Of a stretch of 64,000 nt of DNA, positions 10,012-21,747 are shown piece after piece. Below the pieces are notes generated by a model. It worked only from the letters and a program-made list of their open reading frames with translations, was not told the origin of the DNA and ran no database searches. The position numbers were made by a program, and so were the translations under genes. How positions within the stretch are numbered: the stretch's first letter is position 1; each line of letters starts with the position of its first letter. This DNA comes from a gamma proteobacterium symbiont of Ctena orbiculata (lineage in GTDB: Bacteria > Pseudomonadota > Gammaproteobacteria > Chromatiales > Chromatiaceae), in NCBI GenBank assembly GCA_003094535.1, contig NATV01000116.1, positions 1-64,000 on the forward strand. Direction: 5' to 3'.

Positions 10012-10907
10012 TGCCTGCGTTAGATCAGCAATCCCTACGTGGTGAGATGCGCTTCAATGAGCCGCTTTCACAACATACGACCTGGCGGGTTGGAGGACCG
10101 GCCAGCTGTTTTTATCGTCCTGCGGATCGTGAGGATCTGGTCGCTTTTCTCACTCAGTTGGATAGGGATGAACCCCTCTTCTGGCTTGGACTGGGCAGCA
10201 ACCTGCTGGTACGGGACGGGGGCTTTAGAGGTACCGTGATTGCAACCAAGGGAACCCTGGTTGCCAGTGAGTGGCGCGGTGACCGTCTGCTTTATGCCGA
10301 GGCGGGCTTGGCCTGCGCCAAGGTGGCCCGCTTGGCGGCCAGGGCGGGGCTCTGTGGCGTGGAGTTCCTTGCCGGTATCCCCGGTACCCTGGGTGGCGCC
10401 CTGGCGATGAATGCCGGTGCATTCGGCGGCGAGACCTGGGAGCGCGTGGTCAGGGTGGAGACCATAGACCGTTATGGCGAGGTGCGCGATCACGAACCCG
10501 GGGATTTCGAAATCGGCTATCGCCAGGTGAACGGGCCCGCGGGAGAGTGGTTTCTCGCCGCCGAACTGCAGTTGGAGGCCGGTGATGGCGAAGCCGCGCA
10601 GCATCGGATCAAGGCGTTGTTGGAGCGGCGTGGGGCGACCCAGCCGACCAATCAACCCAGTTGCGGATCGGTTTTCCGCAACCCACCCGGCGATTTCGCG
10701 GCACGGCTGATCGAATCGGCCGGTCTCAAGGGCAGACGCCTGGGTGGTGCCCAGGTATCGGAGAAACACGCCAACTTCATTATCAACACCGGCAGTGCCA
10801 CGGCCAAGGATATTGAGCTGTTGATCGCCGAGGTGCAGCGTGAAGTGGCGGCCCGGAGCGGTGTAGAGCTGGTGACCGAAGTGCACCGGATCGGAGAGGC
10901 GAGATGA
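10008..10907 (+). CDS. murB: UDP-N-acetylenolpyruvoylglucosamine reductase MurB (short type)
   Basis: MurB is the FAD- and NADPH-dependent reductase that forms UDP-MurNAc. The FAD-binding region shows the HTTWRVGGPA and LGSNLLV blocks, then GIPGTLGGALAMNAGAFGGE, and the C-terminal SCGSVFRNP and KHANFIIN segments containing catalytic residues. At 299 residues it resembles type II MurB enzymes, not the longer E. coli type I form (about 342). Two adjacent ATG codons (10008 and 10011) are possible starts; the first overlaps the preceding small ORF by ATGA. Confidence 0.96.
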   Translation: MMPALDQQSLRGEMRFNEPLSQHTTWRVGGPASCFYRPADREDLVAFLTQLDRDEPLFWLGLGSNLLVRDGGFRGTVIATKGTLVASEWRGDRLLYAEAGLACAKVARLAARAGLCGVEFLAGIPGTLGGALAMNAGAFGGETWERVVRVETIDRYGEVRDHEPGDFEIGYRQVNGPAGEWFLAAELQLEAGDGEAAQHRIKALLERRGATQPTNQPSCGSVFRNPPGDFAARLIESAGLKGRRLGGAQVSEKHANFIINTGSATAKDIELLIAEVQREVAARSGVELVTEVHRIGEAR

Positions 10908-11842
10908 ACGGAAATGGACTGTCAGCAGCCTATGGCAGGGTCGCCGTATTGATGGGCGGTCAGTCTGCGGAACGCGAGGTATCGCTGAAGAGCGGTCGTG
11001 CGGTTTTGGATGCGCTGCTGACGAGAGGCATAGAGGCCGAAGCGGTGGATGTCGATGATGATGTGCTGGTTCGCCTCGCTGCCGGTAGTTATGAACGGGC
11101 ATATATCATTCTCCACGGCCGTGGCGGCGAGGACGGGGTTATCCAGGGCGCGCTGCAGCGGATCGGCATGCCCTACACCGGCAGCGGCGTGCTTGGATCG
11201 GCCCTGGCCATGGATAAATACCGTACCAAGGCGGTATGGCGCGGTGTGGGCATACCCACACCCGAATCGGTACTGATCGTGGATGAAGGCGACCTGGATA
11301 TGGCCGCAGCGCTCGGTTTCCCGCTGATGGTAAAACCGATATGCGAGGGTTCGAGCATCGGTATGAACAAGGTCGAGAACAGAACCCAACTGCACCGGGC
11401 CTGGGAACAGGCGAGGGTGTACGACTACCTGGTGCTGGCGGAGCGTTGGATCGTCGGCGAGGAGTACACAACCAGCATCCTGCAGGGGGAGGCGCTGCCG
11501 ATGATCCGGCTCGAGACGCCCCACCTCTTCTATGACTACGAGGCGAAATATTCGGCGGATACCACGAGTTATCACTGCCCCTGCGGTCTTGATGCGGCAC
11601 AGGAGTCCGATCTGCAGGCGCTCTGCCTGAAGGCATTCGATGCCGTCGGCGCCAGCGGCTGGGGTCGCGTCGATCTGATGCTTGACGAGCAGCGCCAGCC
11701 CTGGCTGATCGAGGTCAACACGGTTCCCGGAATGACCGATCACAGCCTGGTGCCGATGGCGGCCAGGGTGGCCGGCATCGAGTTCGATGAGTTGGTGGAG
11801 CGTGTCCTTGCCACCAGTCTCGGGAGGGATGGCGATGAGTAG
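10904..11842 (+). CDS. ddl: D-alanine:D-alanine ligase
   Basis: This cytoplasmic ATP-grasp enzyme makes the D-Ala-D-Ala dipeptide used by MurF. The N-terminal VLMGGQSAEREVSLKSG block, the HGRGGEDGVIQGAL loop and the C-terminal EVNTVPGMTDHSLVP segment with metal-binding residues are diagnostic. The 312-residue length matches DdlB, and the position between murB and ftsQ is that of ddlB in E. coli. The start overlaps the murB stop by ATGA, and the 3' end overlaps ftsQ by eight bases. Confidence 0.96.
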   Translation: MNGNGLSAAYGRVAVLMGGQSAEREVSLKSGRAVLDALLTRGIEAEAVDVDDDVLVRLAAGSYERAYIILHGRGGEDGVIQGALQRIGMPYTGSGVLGSALAMDKYRTKAVWRGVGIPTPESVLIVDEGDLDMAAALGFPLMVKPICEGSSIGMNKVENRTQLHRAWEQARVYDYLVLAERWIVGEEYTTSILQGEALPMIRLETPHLFYDYEAKYSADTTSYHCPCGLDAAQESDLQALCLKAFDAVGASGWGRVDLMLDEQRQPWLIEVNTVPGMTDHSLVPMAARVAGIEFDELVERVLATSLGRDGDE

Positions 11843-12638
11843 CAATCGCAGGGCACGGACCGTACAGCCCACACCTCGCCCGGCATTGCTTGATAGCGCC
11901 AGAGTGACGCCGCTGCTGTTTATTCTGTTGCTGAGTCTGCTGATCGGCTGGGGCGTCACTCTGTTGCTCGATCCCCTGAACATGCCGGTGCGGGTGGTCA
12001 GTGTCGATGGAGAGATCAAGCATCTCGACAGGGAAGGACTGGAACAGACCGTCGCCCAAGCGGTGAGCGGCAATTTCTTCAGCGTCGATCTGGTTCGAAT
12101 ACGCCGCAAGATAGAGCAGCTGCCCTGGGTAAAAAGCGCCAGTGTGCGCCGGGTATGGCCCGATACCCTGGCGGTCAGGGTCATAGAACAGCTACCGCTG
12201 GCCTACTGGGGGGCGGATGCCATGGTGAATCATCAGGGTGAGGTGTTCAAACCGCAGCGGCTGCCGCGGCTGCAGGGTCTGGTCACCCTGGCGGGCGAGG
12301 AGGCGCAGGCGAAGAGGATTACCAAGGGGTATCTGAGGATGCGCACCCTGCTTGAGACAGCGGGTCTTGCCTTGAGGCGCCTCCGGGTCGATGCACGACA
12401 CTCTTGGCAAATCGAGACCGAGGGGGGGTTGCTGCTCGATCTAGGCAGGCGGGACGTAATGCCCAGATTGAGCCGTTTCGTACAGCTCTACCCCTTTCTC
12501 AAAGAACGCGTTGACGCCTCGCTGGAGCGCGTGGATCTACGCTACACCAACGGTTTTTCGGTCTACTGGCAAACCAATACAGAACAGCAATCACAAATGG
12601 ATAGCCCATCCAGTGGGGCTAGGATAGCGGGTAAGTGA
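11835..12638 (+). CDS. ftsQ: Cell division protein FtsQ
   Basis: FtsQ is a bitopic inner-membrane protein linking FtsB/FtsL to the divisome. A basic cytoplasmic N-terminus precedes one membrane span (residues about 30-50, LLFILLLSLLIGWGVTLL), then the periplasmic POTRA domain starting around VVSVDG and the FtsQ beta domain with the LPWVKSASVRRVWPDTL block. I choose ATG 11835 because the GGGAGGG at 11822 sits eight bases upstream; the ATG at 11829 is too close to it, and the track start at 11787 lies deep inside ddl. The product is 267 residues. Confidence 0.94.
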   Translation: MSSNRRARTVQPTPRPALLDSARVTPLLFILLLSLLIGWGVTLLLDPLNMPVRVVSVDGEIKHLDREGLEQTVAQAVSGNFFSVDLVRIRRKIEQLPWVKSASVRRVWPDTLAVRVIEQLPLAYWGADAMVNHQGEVFKPQRLPRLQGLVTLAGEEAQAKRITKGYLRMRTLLETAGLALRRLRVDARHSWQIETEGGLLLDLGRRDVMPRLSRFVQLYPFLKERVDASLERVDLRYTNGFSVYWQTNTEQQSQMDSPSSGARIAGK

Positions 12639-13874
12639 ATGACTAAGCGAAGTGAGAAAAATCTCATCATCGGTCTTGATATCGGCACCTCCAAGGTTGT
12701 GGCGATCGTCGGTGAAATCAAAGCAGATGGTGGCATCGAAATCATCGGTATCGGTTCCCATCCCTCCCGTGGCCTGAAGAAGGGAGTCGTGGTGAATATC
12801 GAGTCCACGGTGCAGTCGATACAGCGTGCGGTTGAAGAGGCGGAACTGATGGCGGGATGCGAGATCCACTCGGTCTATGCCGGCATCGCCGGCAGCCATA
12901 TCCGCAGCCTCAACTCCCATGGCATCGTCGCGATCAGGGACAAGGAGGTGACCCACGGCGATGTGGAACGGGTCATCGATGCCGCCCGTGCAGTGGCGAT
13001 TCCCGCGGATCAGAAGATCCTCCACATCCTGCCCCAGGAGTTCATCATCGATGAGCAGGAGGGGATACGCGAACCCAGCGGCATGTCGGGGGTACGCCTC
13101 GAGGCGAGGGTGCATATGGTCACCGGCGCGGTGAGCGCGGCGCAGAATATCGTCAAGTGTATCCGCCGCTGCGGTCTCGAGGCGGATGACCTGATCCTGG
13201 AACAGCTCGCCTCCAGCCACTCGGTACTCAGCGATGATGAGAAGGAGCTCGGCGTCTGTCTGGTGGATATAGGCGGCGGCACCACCGATATCGCGGTCTT
13301 TACCGGCGGTGCGATCCGCCACACCGCAGTGATACCCATTGCCGGCGATCAAGTGACCAACGATATCGCTGTGGCGATGCGTACCCCGACCCAGCACGCT
13401 GAAGAGATCAAGATGAAATATGCCTGCGCACTCACCCAGCTGGCGACCAGTGATGAGACCATTGAGGTTCCCAGCATCGGTGAACGTCCGCCGCGCAGGC
13501 TCTCCCGTCAGACCCTGGCTGAAGTGGTGGAGCCAAGATATGAAGAGCTGATGACCCTGATCCAGGCGGAGTTGCGACGCAGCGGGTTCGAGGATGTCAT
13601 CGCCGGCGGTGTGGTGCTGACCGGCGGCAGTTCAAAGATGGAGGGGGTTATCGATCTGGCTGAGGAGGTGTTTCACATGCCGGTGAGGCTCGGGGTGCCG
13701 CAATACATCAGCGGACTCTCCGACGTGGTGCGCAATCCCATCTACTCGACCGGTGTGGGCTTGCTGTTGTTCGGTTTGCGAAATCGTACCCAGGGTGGGC
13801 ACGAATTGGCCAACGAAGGTGGCCTGAAGGCAATTTGGGAAAGGATGAAACATTGGTTTCAAGGCAATTTTTGA
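12639..13874 (+). CDS. ftsA: Cell division protein FtsA
   Basis: FtsA is the actin-like ATPase that anchors FtsZ to the inner membrane. The phosphate-1 motif GLDIGTSKVVAIV is at the N-terminus, the phosphate-2 motif DIGGGTTDIAVF is near residue 210, and VVLTGGSSKMEG forms the adenosine motif. The C-terminal amphipathic tail (WERMKHWFQGNF) matches the membrane-targeting sequence. The gene begins directly after the ftsQ stop. Length (411) is normal. Confidence 0.97.
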   Translation: MTKRSEKNLIIGLDIGTSKVVAIVGEIKADGGIEIIGIGSHPSRGLKKGVVVNIESTVQSIQRAVEEAELMAGCEIHSVYAGIAGSHIRSLNSHGIVAIRDKEVTHGDVERVIDAARAVAIPADQKILHILPQEFIIDEQEGIREPSGMSGVRLEARVHMVTGAVSAAQNIVKCIRRCGLEADDLILEQLASSHSVLSDDEKELGVCLVDIGGGTTDIAVFTGGAIRHTAVIPIAGDQVTNDIAVAMRTPTQHAEEIKMKYACALTQLATSDETIEVPSIGERPPRRLSRQTLAEVVEPRYEELMTLIQAELRRSGFEDVIAGGVVLTGGSSKMEGVIDLAEEVFHMPVRLGVPQYISGLSDVVRNPIYSTGVGLLLFGLRNRTQGGHELANEGGLKAIWERMKHWFQGNF

Positions 13875-13964
13875 AGCTTTTTTTGGGTGGGTATCCCAGA
13901 GGGGTGCCGCGAATGATGAATCTTTATTTTGTTCTGTTGGGCGCGACAGATAGAGGAGGTAGAC

Positions 13965-15143
13965 ATGTTTGAACTGATGGATACGCACAGCCAGAATGCT
14001 GTGATCAAAGTGATCGGAGTGGGCGGAGGCGGCGGTAATGCCGTCAGCCATATGTTGTCGGGTGATATCGAAGGCGTAGATTTCATCTGTGCCAATACCG
14101 ATGCCCAGGCACTGCGCAACAGTGAGGTGCGAACCCAGCTGCAGCTCGGCTCCGATATCACCAAAGGGCTCGGTGCCGGGGCGAATCCCGATATTGGCAG
14201 GCAGGCCGCGATGGATGATCGTGACCGCATCGAAGAGGTATTGACCGGTGCCGACATGGTATTTATCACCGCCGGCATGGGGGGCGGAACAGGCACCGGG
14301 GCTGCGCCCGTGGTTGCCCAGGTTGCCAAGGATCTGGGTATTCTGACCGTTGCGGTGGTCACCAAACCCTTCGGGTTCGAGGGCGGCAAGCGGATGAAGA
14401 TTGCCGAAAAGGGTATGGAGGAGCTGGGGGTTCATACCGATTCGCTGATCACTATTCCCAATGAGAAGCTGCTGGCGGTGCTGGGGAAGGATATGAGCCT
14501 GCTGAATGCCTTCAAGGCGGCAAACGATGTCCTGCTGCACGCCGTGCAGGGAATTGCGGAACTGATTACCCGTCCGGGACTGATCAATGTCGACTTTGCG
14601 GATGTTCGCACCGTGATGTCCGAGATGGGCGCGGCGATGATGGGATCGGGTGAGGCCTCGGGCGACAACCGGGCCCGGGAAGCGGCGGAGCGGGCGATTC
14701 GCAGTCCGCTGTTGGAGGATGTCAACCTGGCCGGCGCCAAAGGTATTCTGGTCAATATCACCGCAGGCATGAACCTGGCGATCGGCGAATTCGACGAGGT
14801 TGGCAACACGGTACGGGAGTTTGCCGATGATGATGCCACCGTGGTGGTGGGGACGGTCATCGATCCGGACATGCAGAACGATATGCGGGTGACCGTGGTC
14901 GCCACCGGCCTTGGCGAGCGCATCAAGGCGGAACTGCCCAGGGCAACGAATGTGGAGGAGATCGCCCCCGTTAAGCTGGTCGATGCGGAAGACCCGCAAG
15001 CGGTGCCGGATGACTACCGGGAGTTGGATCGGCCTACAGTGTTGCGAAATGGACAGACCAATCGTCCATCCGCCGCTGCCACCGCCGATGGCAACCTGGA
15101 TTATCTGGATATCCCGGCTTTTCTGCGTCGCCAGGCCGATTAA
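13965..15143 (+). CDS. ftsZ: Cell division GTPase FtsZ
   Basis: FtsZ is the tubulin-like GTPase that forms the Z ring. The GTP-binding motif GGGTGTGA is near residue 105 and the synergy-loop region ([11 protein letters not shown]) follows. The C-terminal peptide [11 protein letters not shown] is the conserved tail that binds FtsA and ZipA. I place the start at ATG 13965, preceded by a near-perfect AGGAGGT, giving 392 residues; the longer track ORF from 13929 adds a non-conserved leader. About 90 bases separate it from ftsA, leaving room for its own regulatory signals. Confidence 0.97.
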   Translation: MFELMDTHSQNAVIKVIGVGGGGGNAVSHMLSGDIEGVDFICANTDAQALRNSEVRTQLQLGSDITKGLGAGANPDIGRQAAMDDRDRIEEVLTGADMVFITAGMGGGTGTGAAPVVAQVAKDLGILTVAVVTKPFGFEGGKRMKIAEKGMEELGVHTDSLITIPNEKLLAVLGKDMSLLNAFKAANDVLLHAVQGIAELITRPGLINVDFADVRTVMSEMGAAMMGSGEASGDNRAREAAERAIRSPLLEDVNLAGAKGILVNITAGMNLAIGEFDEVGNTVREFADDDATVVVGTVIDPDMQNDMRVTVVATGLGERIKAELPRATNVEEIAPVKLVDAEDPQAVPDDYRELDRPTVLRNGQTNRPSAAATADGNLDYLDIPAFLRRQAD

Positions 15144-15220
15144 GCCCTTCACAAATGGCGTTATTGGGCCTAGGATTTAGAGTTAGATAGTTGCAGAAAG
15201 ACAACATGTTGCATTTTTCG

Positions 15221-15250
15221 TTTCCAGAGAGCGATCAGTTGGTGTAGAAT
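15221..15250 (+). promoter_or_regulatory. Candidate sigma-70 promoter for lpxC
   Basis: TTTCCA and TAGAAT are separated by 18 bases in the 236-base ftsZ-lpxC gap. The -10 is good and the -35 mediocre. The predicted transcript would have a leader of roughly 120 bases before the lpxC ATG. Confidence 0.35.
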
Positions 15251-15379
15251 CGGCAACCTGATCATTTTTTGGTCACGGGCAGCATGTGCTGGCTGGCTAT
15301 TTCTAGAACCAGGCTCTTGTGTTAGCATGCGCGGTTTTTGGGCCTTTTGGGCGATTCACAGCTTAGGAGCTGAAAGTCG

Positions 15380-16297
15380 ATGATTTGGCAACGTACGTTG
15401 AAGAACGTTATACGCGCCACGGGAGTGGGATTGCATACAGGGGAGAAAGTCTATCTCACCCTGCGACCTGCGGCTCCGGATACCGGGATCGTTTTCAGAC
15501 GTGTCGACCTCGAGCCGCCGGTCGAAATACGCGCCTGTGCAGAAAATGTGGGTGACACCAGACTCTCGAGCACGCTGGTGCAGGAGGGTGTGCGGGTCTC
15601 CACGGTTGAGCACCTGCTCTCCGCCTTCGCCGGACTCGGAATCGACAACGCCTATGTCGATGTCAGTGCCGCCGAGGTGCCGATCATGGACGGTAGCGCA
15701 GGCCCATTCGTATTCCTGTTGCAGTCCGCCGGGGTTGAAGAGCAGAACAAGGCGAAGCGGTTCATTCGCATCAAGCGCAAGGTCGAGGTGGAAGAGGGGG
15801 ACAAACGCGCCTGTTTCGAACCCTTCGACGGATTCAAGGTCTCCTTCACCATCGATTTCGATCATCCCGCTTTCAAGGAACGCTCCCAGTTTGCCACCGT
15901 TGATTTCTCCTCCACCTCGTTCGTGAGAGAGGTCAGTCGCGCCCGTACTTTCGGTTTTCTACGAGATATCGAGATGTTACGGCAGAAAGAGTTGGCCCTG
16001 GGCGGGAGTCTCGACAACGCCGTGGTGGTCGACGACTACCGAGTGATGAATGATGACGGATTGCGTTATGAAGACGAATTCGTTAAACACAAGATTCTCG
16101 ATGCCATCGGTGATCTCTATCTTCTTGGCCACAGCCTGATCGGTGCCTTCAATGGCCATAAATCGGGCCATGCCCTGAACAACCGTCTCCTGAGAGAGCT
16201 GATCAACCAGCAGGATGCCTGGGAGGAGATCACCTTCGATGAGCCTGAAGACGCGCCGATCTCCTATATGAAACCGGTCCATCTGACTATCTCCTGA
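15380..16297 (+). CDS. lpxC: UDP-3-O-acyl-GlcNAc deacetylase LpxC
   Basis: LpxC is the zinc-dependent, committed step of lipid A synthesis in the cytoplasm. The zinc-binding [16 protein letters not shown] block lies near residue 78, and the second zinc site [12 protein letters not shown] contains the His and Asp ligands. The 305-residue length equals the E. coli enzyme. ATG 15380 is preceded by TTAGGAG. It lies at the end of the dcw cluster, as in most gammaproteobacteria, and is followed by a terminator. The C-terminal tail is the region that FtsH recognises in E. coli LpxC; that regulation is not visible here. Confidence 0.97.
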   Translation: MIWQRTLKNVIRATGVGLHTGEKVYLTLRPAAPDTGIVFRRVDLEPPVEIRACAENVGDTRLSSTLVQEGVRVSTVEHLLSAFAGLGIDNAYVDVSAAEVPIMDGSAGPFVFLLQSAGVEEQNKAKRFIRIKRKVEVEEGDKRACFEPFDGFKVSFTIDFDHPAFKERSQFATVDFSSTSFVREVSRARTFGFLRDIEMLRQKELALGGSLDNAVVVDDYRVMNDDGLRYEDEFVKHKILDAIGDLYLLGHSLIGAFNGHKSGHALNNRLLRELINQQDAWEEITFDEPEDAPISYMKPVHLTIS

Positions 16298-16327
16298 TTT
16301 GCTAGAACGATCTACTTCTCACTATTC

Positions 16328-16352
16328 GGGCTGTCTGCGGACGGCCCTTTTT
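16328..16352 (+). terminator. Rho-independent terminator of lpxC / dcw cluster
   Basis: An 8-bp stem (GGGCTGTC with GACGGCCC, one G-T pair) closes a four-base loop and is followed by TTTTT. It lies 30 bases after the lpxC stop. Confidence 0.85.
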
Positions 16353-16378
16353 ATTGCAGCCAGCCCAGTCTTTACAGA

Positions 16379-16404
16379 CAAAAAAACCCCGGCACAGGCC
16401 GGGG
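16379..16404 (-). terminator. Rho-independent terminator of the PEP-CTERM gene
   Basis: The perfect stem CCCCGGC/GCCGGGG with loop ACAG is preceded on the plus strand by a run of A, so on the minus strand a T run follows the hairpin. It ends transcription of the minus-strand gene just downstream of its stop, back to back with the lpxC terminator. Confidence 0.85.
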
Positions 16405-16431
16405 CTTCTATTAGCCTGAGCTTGTCTCAGT

Positions 16432-16998
16432 TTAAGCTTTGGATTTGCGCATGCGAGTGGCGCCCAAGCCAATGATACCCGCACCCAGCAGGAGAAGCGT
16501 CGATGGCTCTGGCACACTGGCGGAGGGTGCGTCATCACCCCACGCAAGATAGGAACCTTCGCCGAAGACATGGTCTGGATTTACAAAGAAATCGTTAAAG
16601 CTGTCTGAAAGTGTGATTTGCCAGGTGTCACCCGGAAAGATGAAGGGATCAACAACGCTGACGCTGCCTGAGCATGAGAAGGCACCGCTGCTATTGCCAA
16701 ACCCGCAGTCTCCACTGCCAGAAATATGGACGGTATTGCCAGGATTGCCTATCCAGAAGTTGTAGAGCGAAATGTTTGTCTCACTTCCCCAGGACGGTGA
16801 ATAGTGAAACAGATTGAGTGAATAATGGATATCGAAATCATCTAGAAGATACTCGTCGTCCTGTACATAGATGACAGTGGGGGATCCGCCATCAACCCCG
16901 ACGCCGGAAAGGTTAACGAATACAGCATTGGAGGCTGTGGGTAGGGCGAGAACCGCAAAAGCGGTCAAACCCATGATGAATTGTTTGATTTTCTTCAT
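16432..16998 (-). CDS. PEP-CTERM exported protein
   Basis: The 188-residue product has a clear N-terminal signal peptide (MKKIKQFIMGLTAFAVLALP, cleavage likely after SNA) and a C-terminal PEP-CTERM sorting signal: VPEPST, a hydrophobic stretch LLLLGAGIIGLGA and a basic end RMRKSKA. Such proteins are exported and processed by exosortase, usually together with exopolysaccharide production. The central region is rich in Ser, Gly, Asn and aromatic residues with two cysteines, and I recognise no enzyme domain. No exosortase or polysaccharide gene is in this window. The gene stands alone on the minus strand with its own sigma-54-type promoter and terminator. No strong ribosome site is seen before the ATG. 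Confidence 0.92.
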   Translation of the reverse strand: MKKIKQFIMGLTAFAVLALPTASNAVFVNLSGVGVDGGSPTVIYVQDDEYLLDDFDIHYSLNLFHYSPSWGSETNISLYNFWIGNPGNTVHISGSGDCGFGNSSGAFSCSGSVSVVDPFIFPGDTWQITLSDSFNDFFVNPDHVFGEGSYLAWGDDAPSASVPEPSTLLLLGAGIIGLGATRMRKSKA

Positions 16999-17080
16999 AG
17001 TGTATCGATCCGAAATTATGTGTCTGTTGATTGGTTAATTACAGAGTGATTCGATAAAGCCAATCTGCACACTGACATAC

Positions 17081-17095
17081 GCAATTAGCGGGCCA
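17081..17095 (-). promoter_or_regulatory. Sigma-54 (RpoN) promoter of the PEP-CTERM gene
   Basis: On the minus strand TGGCCCGCTAATTGC matches the consensus TGGCACG-N4-TTGC at all but one specified base, with the invariant GG and GC exactly ten bases apart. Transcription would begin near 17069, leaving a leader of about 70 bases. PEP-CTERM genes in other bacteria are known to be driven by RpoN with the PrsK/PrsR system, so position and context agree. A palindrome TTTTATAAAA (17126-17135) lies upstream and could hold an activator site; that part is speculation. Confidence 0.7.
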
Positions 17096-17268
17096 TGTTT
17101 GCTAAGTAAATGAATATGAAGAATATTTTATAAAACACTGTTTATATGCGGATTTGATTTGTAAAGCCAATCGACAGAATTTTAAGCCGTTTCTGTTTGT
17201 TTCCTGCAGCAGAGGGTATTCCTGGTCTTTAATGGGGAACGTTGTCGACAAGGGTGGCAGGACTGATT

Positions 17269-17703
17269 CTAAAGTTGCTTTGAATGCCGACTTAGTCGGA
17301 GCAATGCATCGCGCAGGAGCGGATCTTCTATGGTTTTCGCCAATTGTCGCATCTGCCTGCCAACTTCCTGGCTGAGTACCGGTTGATCTCCCTCCTTGAT
17401 GCGGGCCGCTCTCTTCGATTCATCGGGTAGGATAGCAGTGCGTACCTTTGCTACTCGTATACCGCGTTGCTGTAGTTGGCGCTGGAGTTGAGGCATGAGG
17501 TAACGGAAGCGGCTCGCCCACACAGGCGATGCAACGAAAAGAGTGAGCCTGCCATGCTGCAGAACGGACGCCTTCAGTTGGGAATCGAGGGGTGTTGGCA
17601 GGAGCAGTTTCAACTGCTCATGGAGTGCCCTTTGTGACGCCAGCTGTTTCCCTAGTTTGCCGTGGATTGCACCCGAAGCAACGATTTTCGATACCCATTT
17701 CAT
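17269..17703 (-). CDS. dciA: DUF721 family protein DciA, replicative helicase loader
   Basis: DciA proteins load or operate the DnaB helicase in bacteria without DnaC. The 144-residue product has the DUF721 pattern: an LxxLLPxPLDSQLKASVLQHGRLTLFVASPVWASRFRYLMPQL-type core for the KH-like domain (seen here near residues 35-85), followed by a charged tail. The neighbourhood lpxC, dciA, M23 peptidase, secA is the same as in Pseudomonas, which strongly supports the call. The track starts at 17742 (GTG); I prefer ATG 17703 because the upstream 13 codons are AT-rich and look like spacer, but neither start has a good ribosome site. Confidence 0.82.
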   Translation of the reverse strand: MKWVSKIVASGAIHGKLGKQLASQRALHEQLKLLLPTPLDSQLKASVLQHGRLTLFVASPVWASRFRYLMPQLQRQLQQRGIRVAKVRTAILPDESKRAARIKEGDQPVLSQEVGRQMRQLAKTIEDPLLRDALLRLSRHSKQL

Positions 17704-17824
17704 GGTGTGAGCATAAGAGAATAAAACGATAAAAAACATCACATTTTGTGGAGAAAGTGATAAAGTTCGTTACTTTGTGACCGACAATAGTTGTATATAG
17801 CTGCGAATTGGCTGTTTTTTTGTG

Positions 17825-18757
17825 ATGAAAATCATATACTTACACGGAATTGGACAGGCTTGCGGCACAGTCATGCGCTGTCTGCGTCTATCCCTTTTCA
17901 CGAGTCTTGTCGCCATCATCGGACTCGGGTTGGTCTGGGTTGGTTACCAGATGGGGGTCAATGATACGGAATTCCCGGAGCATCAGCTGGTGACCAGTCT
18001 GAAGGATACATTCGCCAGGGAGCGTCAATTTCTCGAGGATGCCAAATCCGATACCCAGGGAGAGATCGATGCCCTGGCAATCCGCCTCGGCCAGCTTCAA
18101 TCGCAACTCCTGCGCCTGGATGCCCTTGGTGAACGCCTGGTCAATATCGGCGGGCTCGACAAGGGCGAGTTTAGCTTCGATGCACCGCCCGCATTGGGTG
18201 GTCCTGAGGTGATTCACTCGGTCAGCGGGCAATCCGCACTTCCTGAACTGCTGCAGGAGATGGAGCAGTTGGAACAGCTGATCGAGCATCGAGGTCAGCA
18301 GCTTACCCTTGTCGAGGATCTGATCATGAACTCCAATCTGGAGGAGTCGGTGCACCCCACGGGGCGGCCGGTGAAAAAGGGTTGGATCTCCTCCTACTAT
18401 GGCATGCGCAACGACCCCTTCAGCGGAAAACGCAGCATGCACAAAGGGATGGATTTTGCCGGAAAGGATGGATCCGAGGTGGTCGCGGTCGCCGCCGGTG
18501 TTGTCACCTGGTCTGGGGAGCGCTATGGCTACGGCAAGCTGATCGAGATCAATCACGGCAAGGGGTACATCACCCGATACGGGCATAATAAAGAGATCCT
18601 GGTGGAGGTCGGCGATCGCATCAAGCAGGGTCAGGTGATCGCCCGGATGGGTTCGACAGGTAGGTCCACCGGTCCCCATGTCCATTTTGAAGTGGTGCGC
18701 AACGGCAGGACCATTGATCCCACACGCTACATACTCACCAAGCGCAACCAGGGGTGA
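17825..18757 (+). CDS. M23-family metallopeptidase, membrane anchored
   Basis: The 310-residue protein has one N-terminal membrane span (around residues 20-42), a coiled-coil stretch (about 60-170) and a C-terminal LytM/M23 domain. Zinc-site motifs are visible as MHKGMDFAG and GPHVHFEV, so the enzyme should be an active peptidoglycan endopeptidase facing the periplasm. The gene is between dciA and secA, as in Pseudomonas. GTG 17822 and ATG 17825 are adjacent; an internal ATG at 17873, just before the membrane span, is another possible start. The exact substrate bond is unknown. Confidence 0.88.
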   Translation: MKIIYLHGIGQACGTVMRCLRLSLFTSLVAIIGLGLVWVGYQMGVNDTEFPEHQLVTSLKDTFARERQFLEDAKSDTQGEIDALAIRLGQLQSQLLRLDALGERLVNIGGLDKGEFSFDAPPALGGPEVIHSVSGQSALPELLQEMEQLEQLIEHRGQQLTLVEDLIMNSNLEESVHPTGRPVKKGWISSYYGMRNDPFSGKRSMHKGMDFAGKDGSEVVAVAAGVVTWSGERYGYGKLIEINHGKGYITRYGHNKEILVEVGDRIKQGQVIARMGSTGRSTGPHVHFEVVRNGRTIDPTRYILTKRNQG

Positions 18758-18890
18758 ACCGAACCCGGCGCGTAAGGATAGTTCCCGCCAAGCCCAAATT
18801 TGATTGAATCGATTCCCGCGCTTGCTGTCAATCTGCCTGTGCGGGTGCAATCCTGCCAACCCCAACCTTCAGCAATTCCACCGCTTGCTG

Positions 18891-18896
18891 TATGAT
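18891..18896 (+). promoter_or_regulatory. Candidate -10 element for secA
   Basis: TATGAT lies 36 bases before the secA ATG. The hexamer 17 bases upstream (TTCAGC) is a poor -35, so this is only a weak proposal for a promoter in the 175-base gap between the peptidase and secA. Confidence 0.25.
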
Positions 18897-18932
18897 CCAC
18901 CAATTTCGTATTTGCGACGGAAACCCCGATTA

Positions 18933-21746
<2,814 letters not shown>

Positions 21747-21747
21747 T

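Noticed and set aside
13632-15152. 506-residue antisense ORF over ftsA/ftsZ
   Set aside because: Shadow of ftsZ with low-complexity, His- and Ile-rich translation; no ribosome site or domain.
17154-17375. 73-residue plus-strand ORF next to dciA
   Set aside because: Overlaps the 3' end of dciA, has no ribosome site and no recognisable feature; the region is a promoter area for the PEP-CTERM gene.
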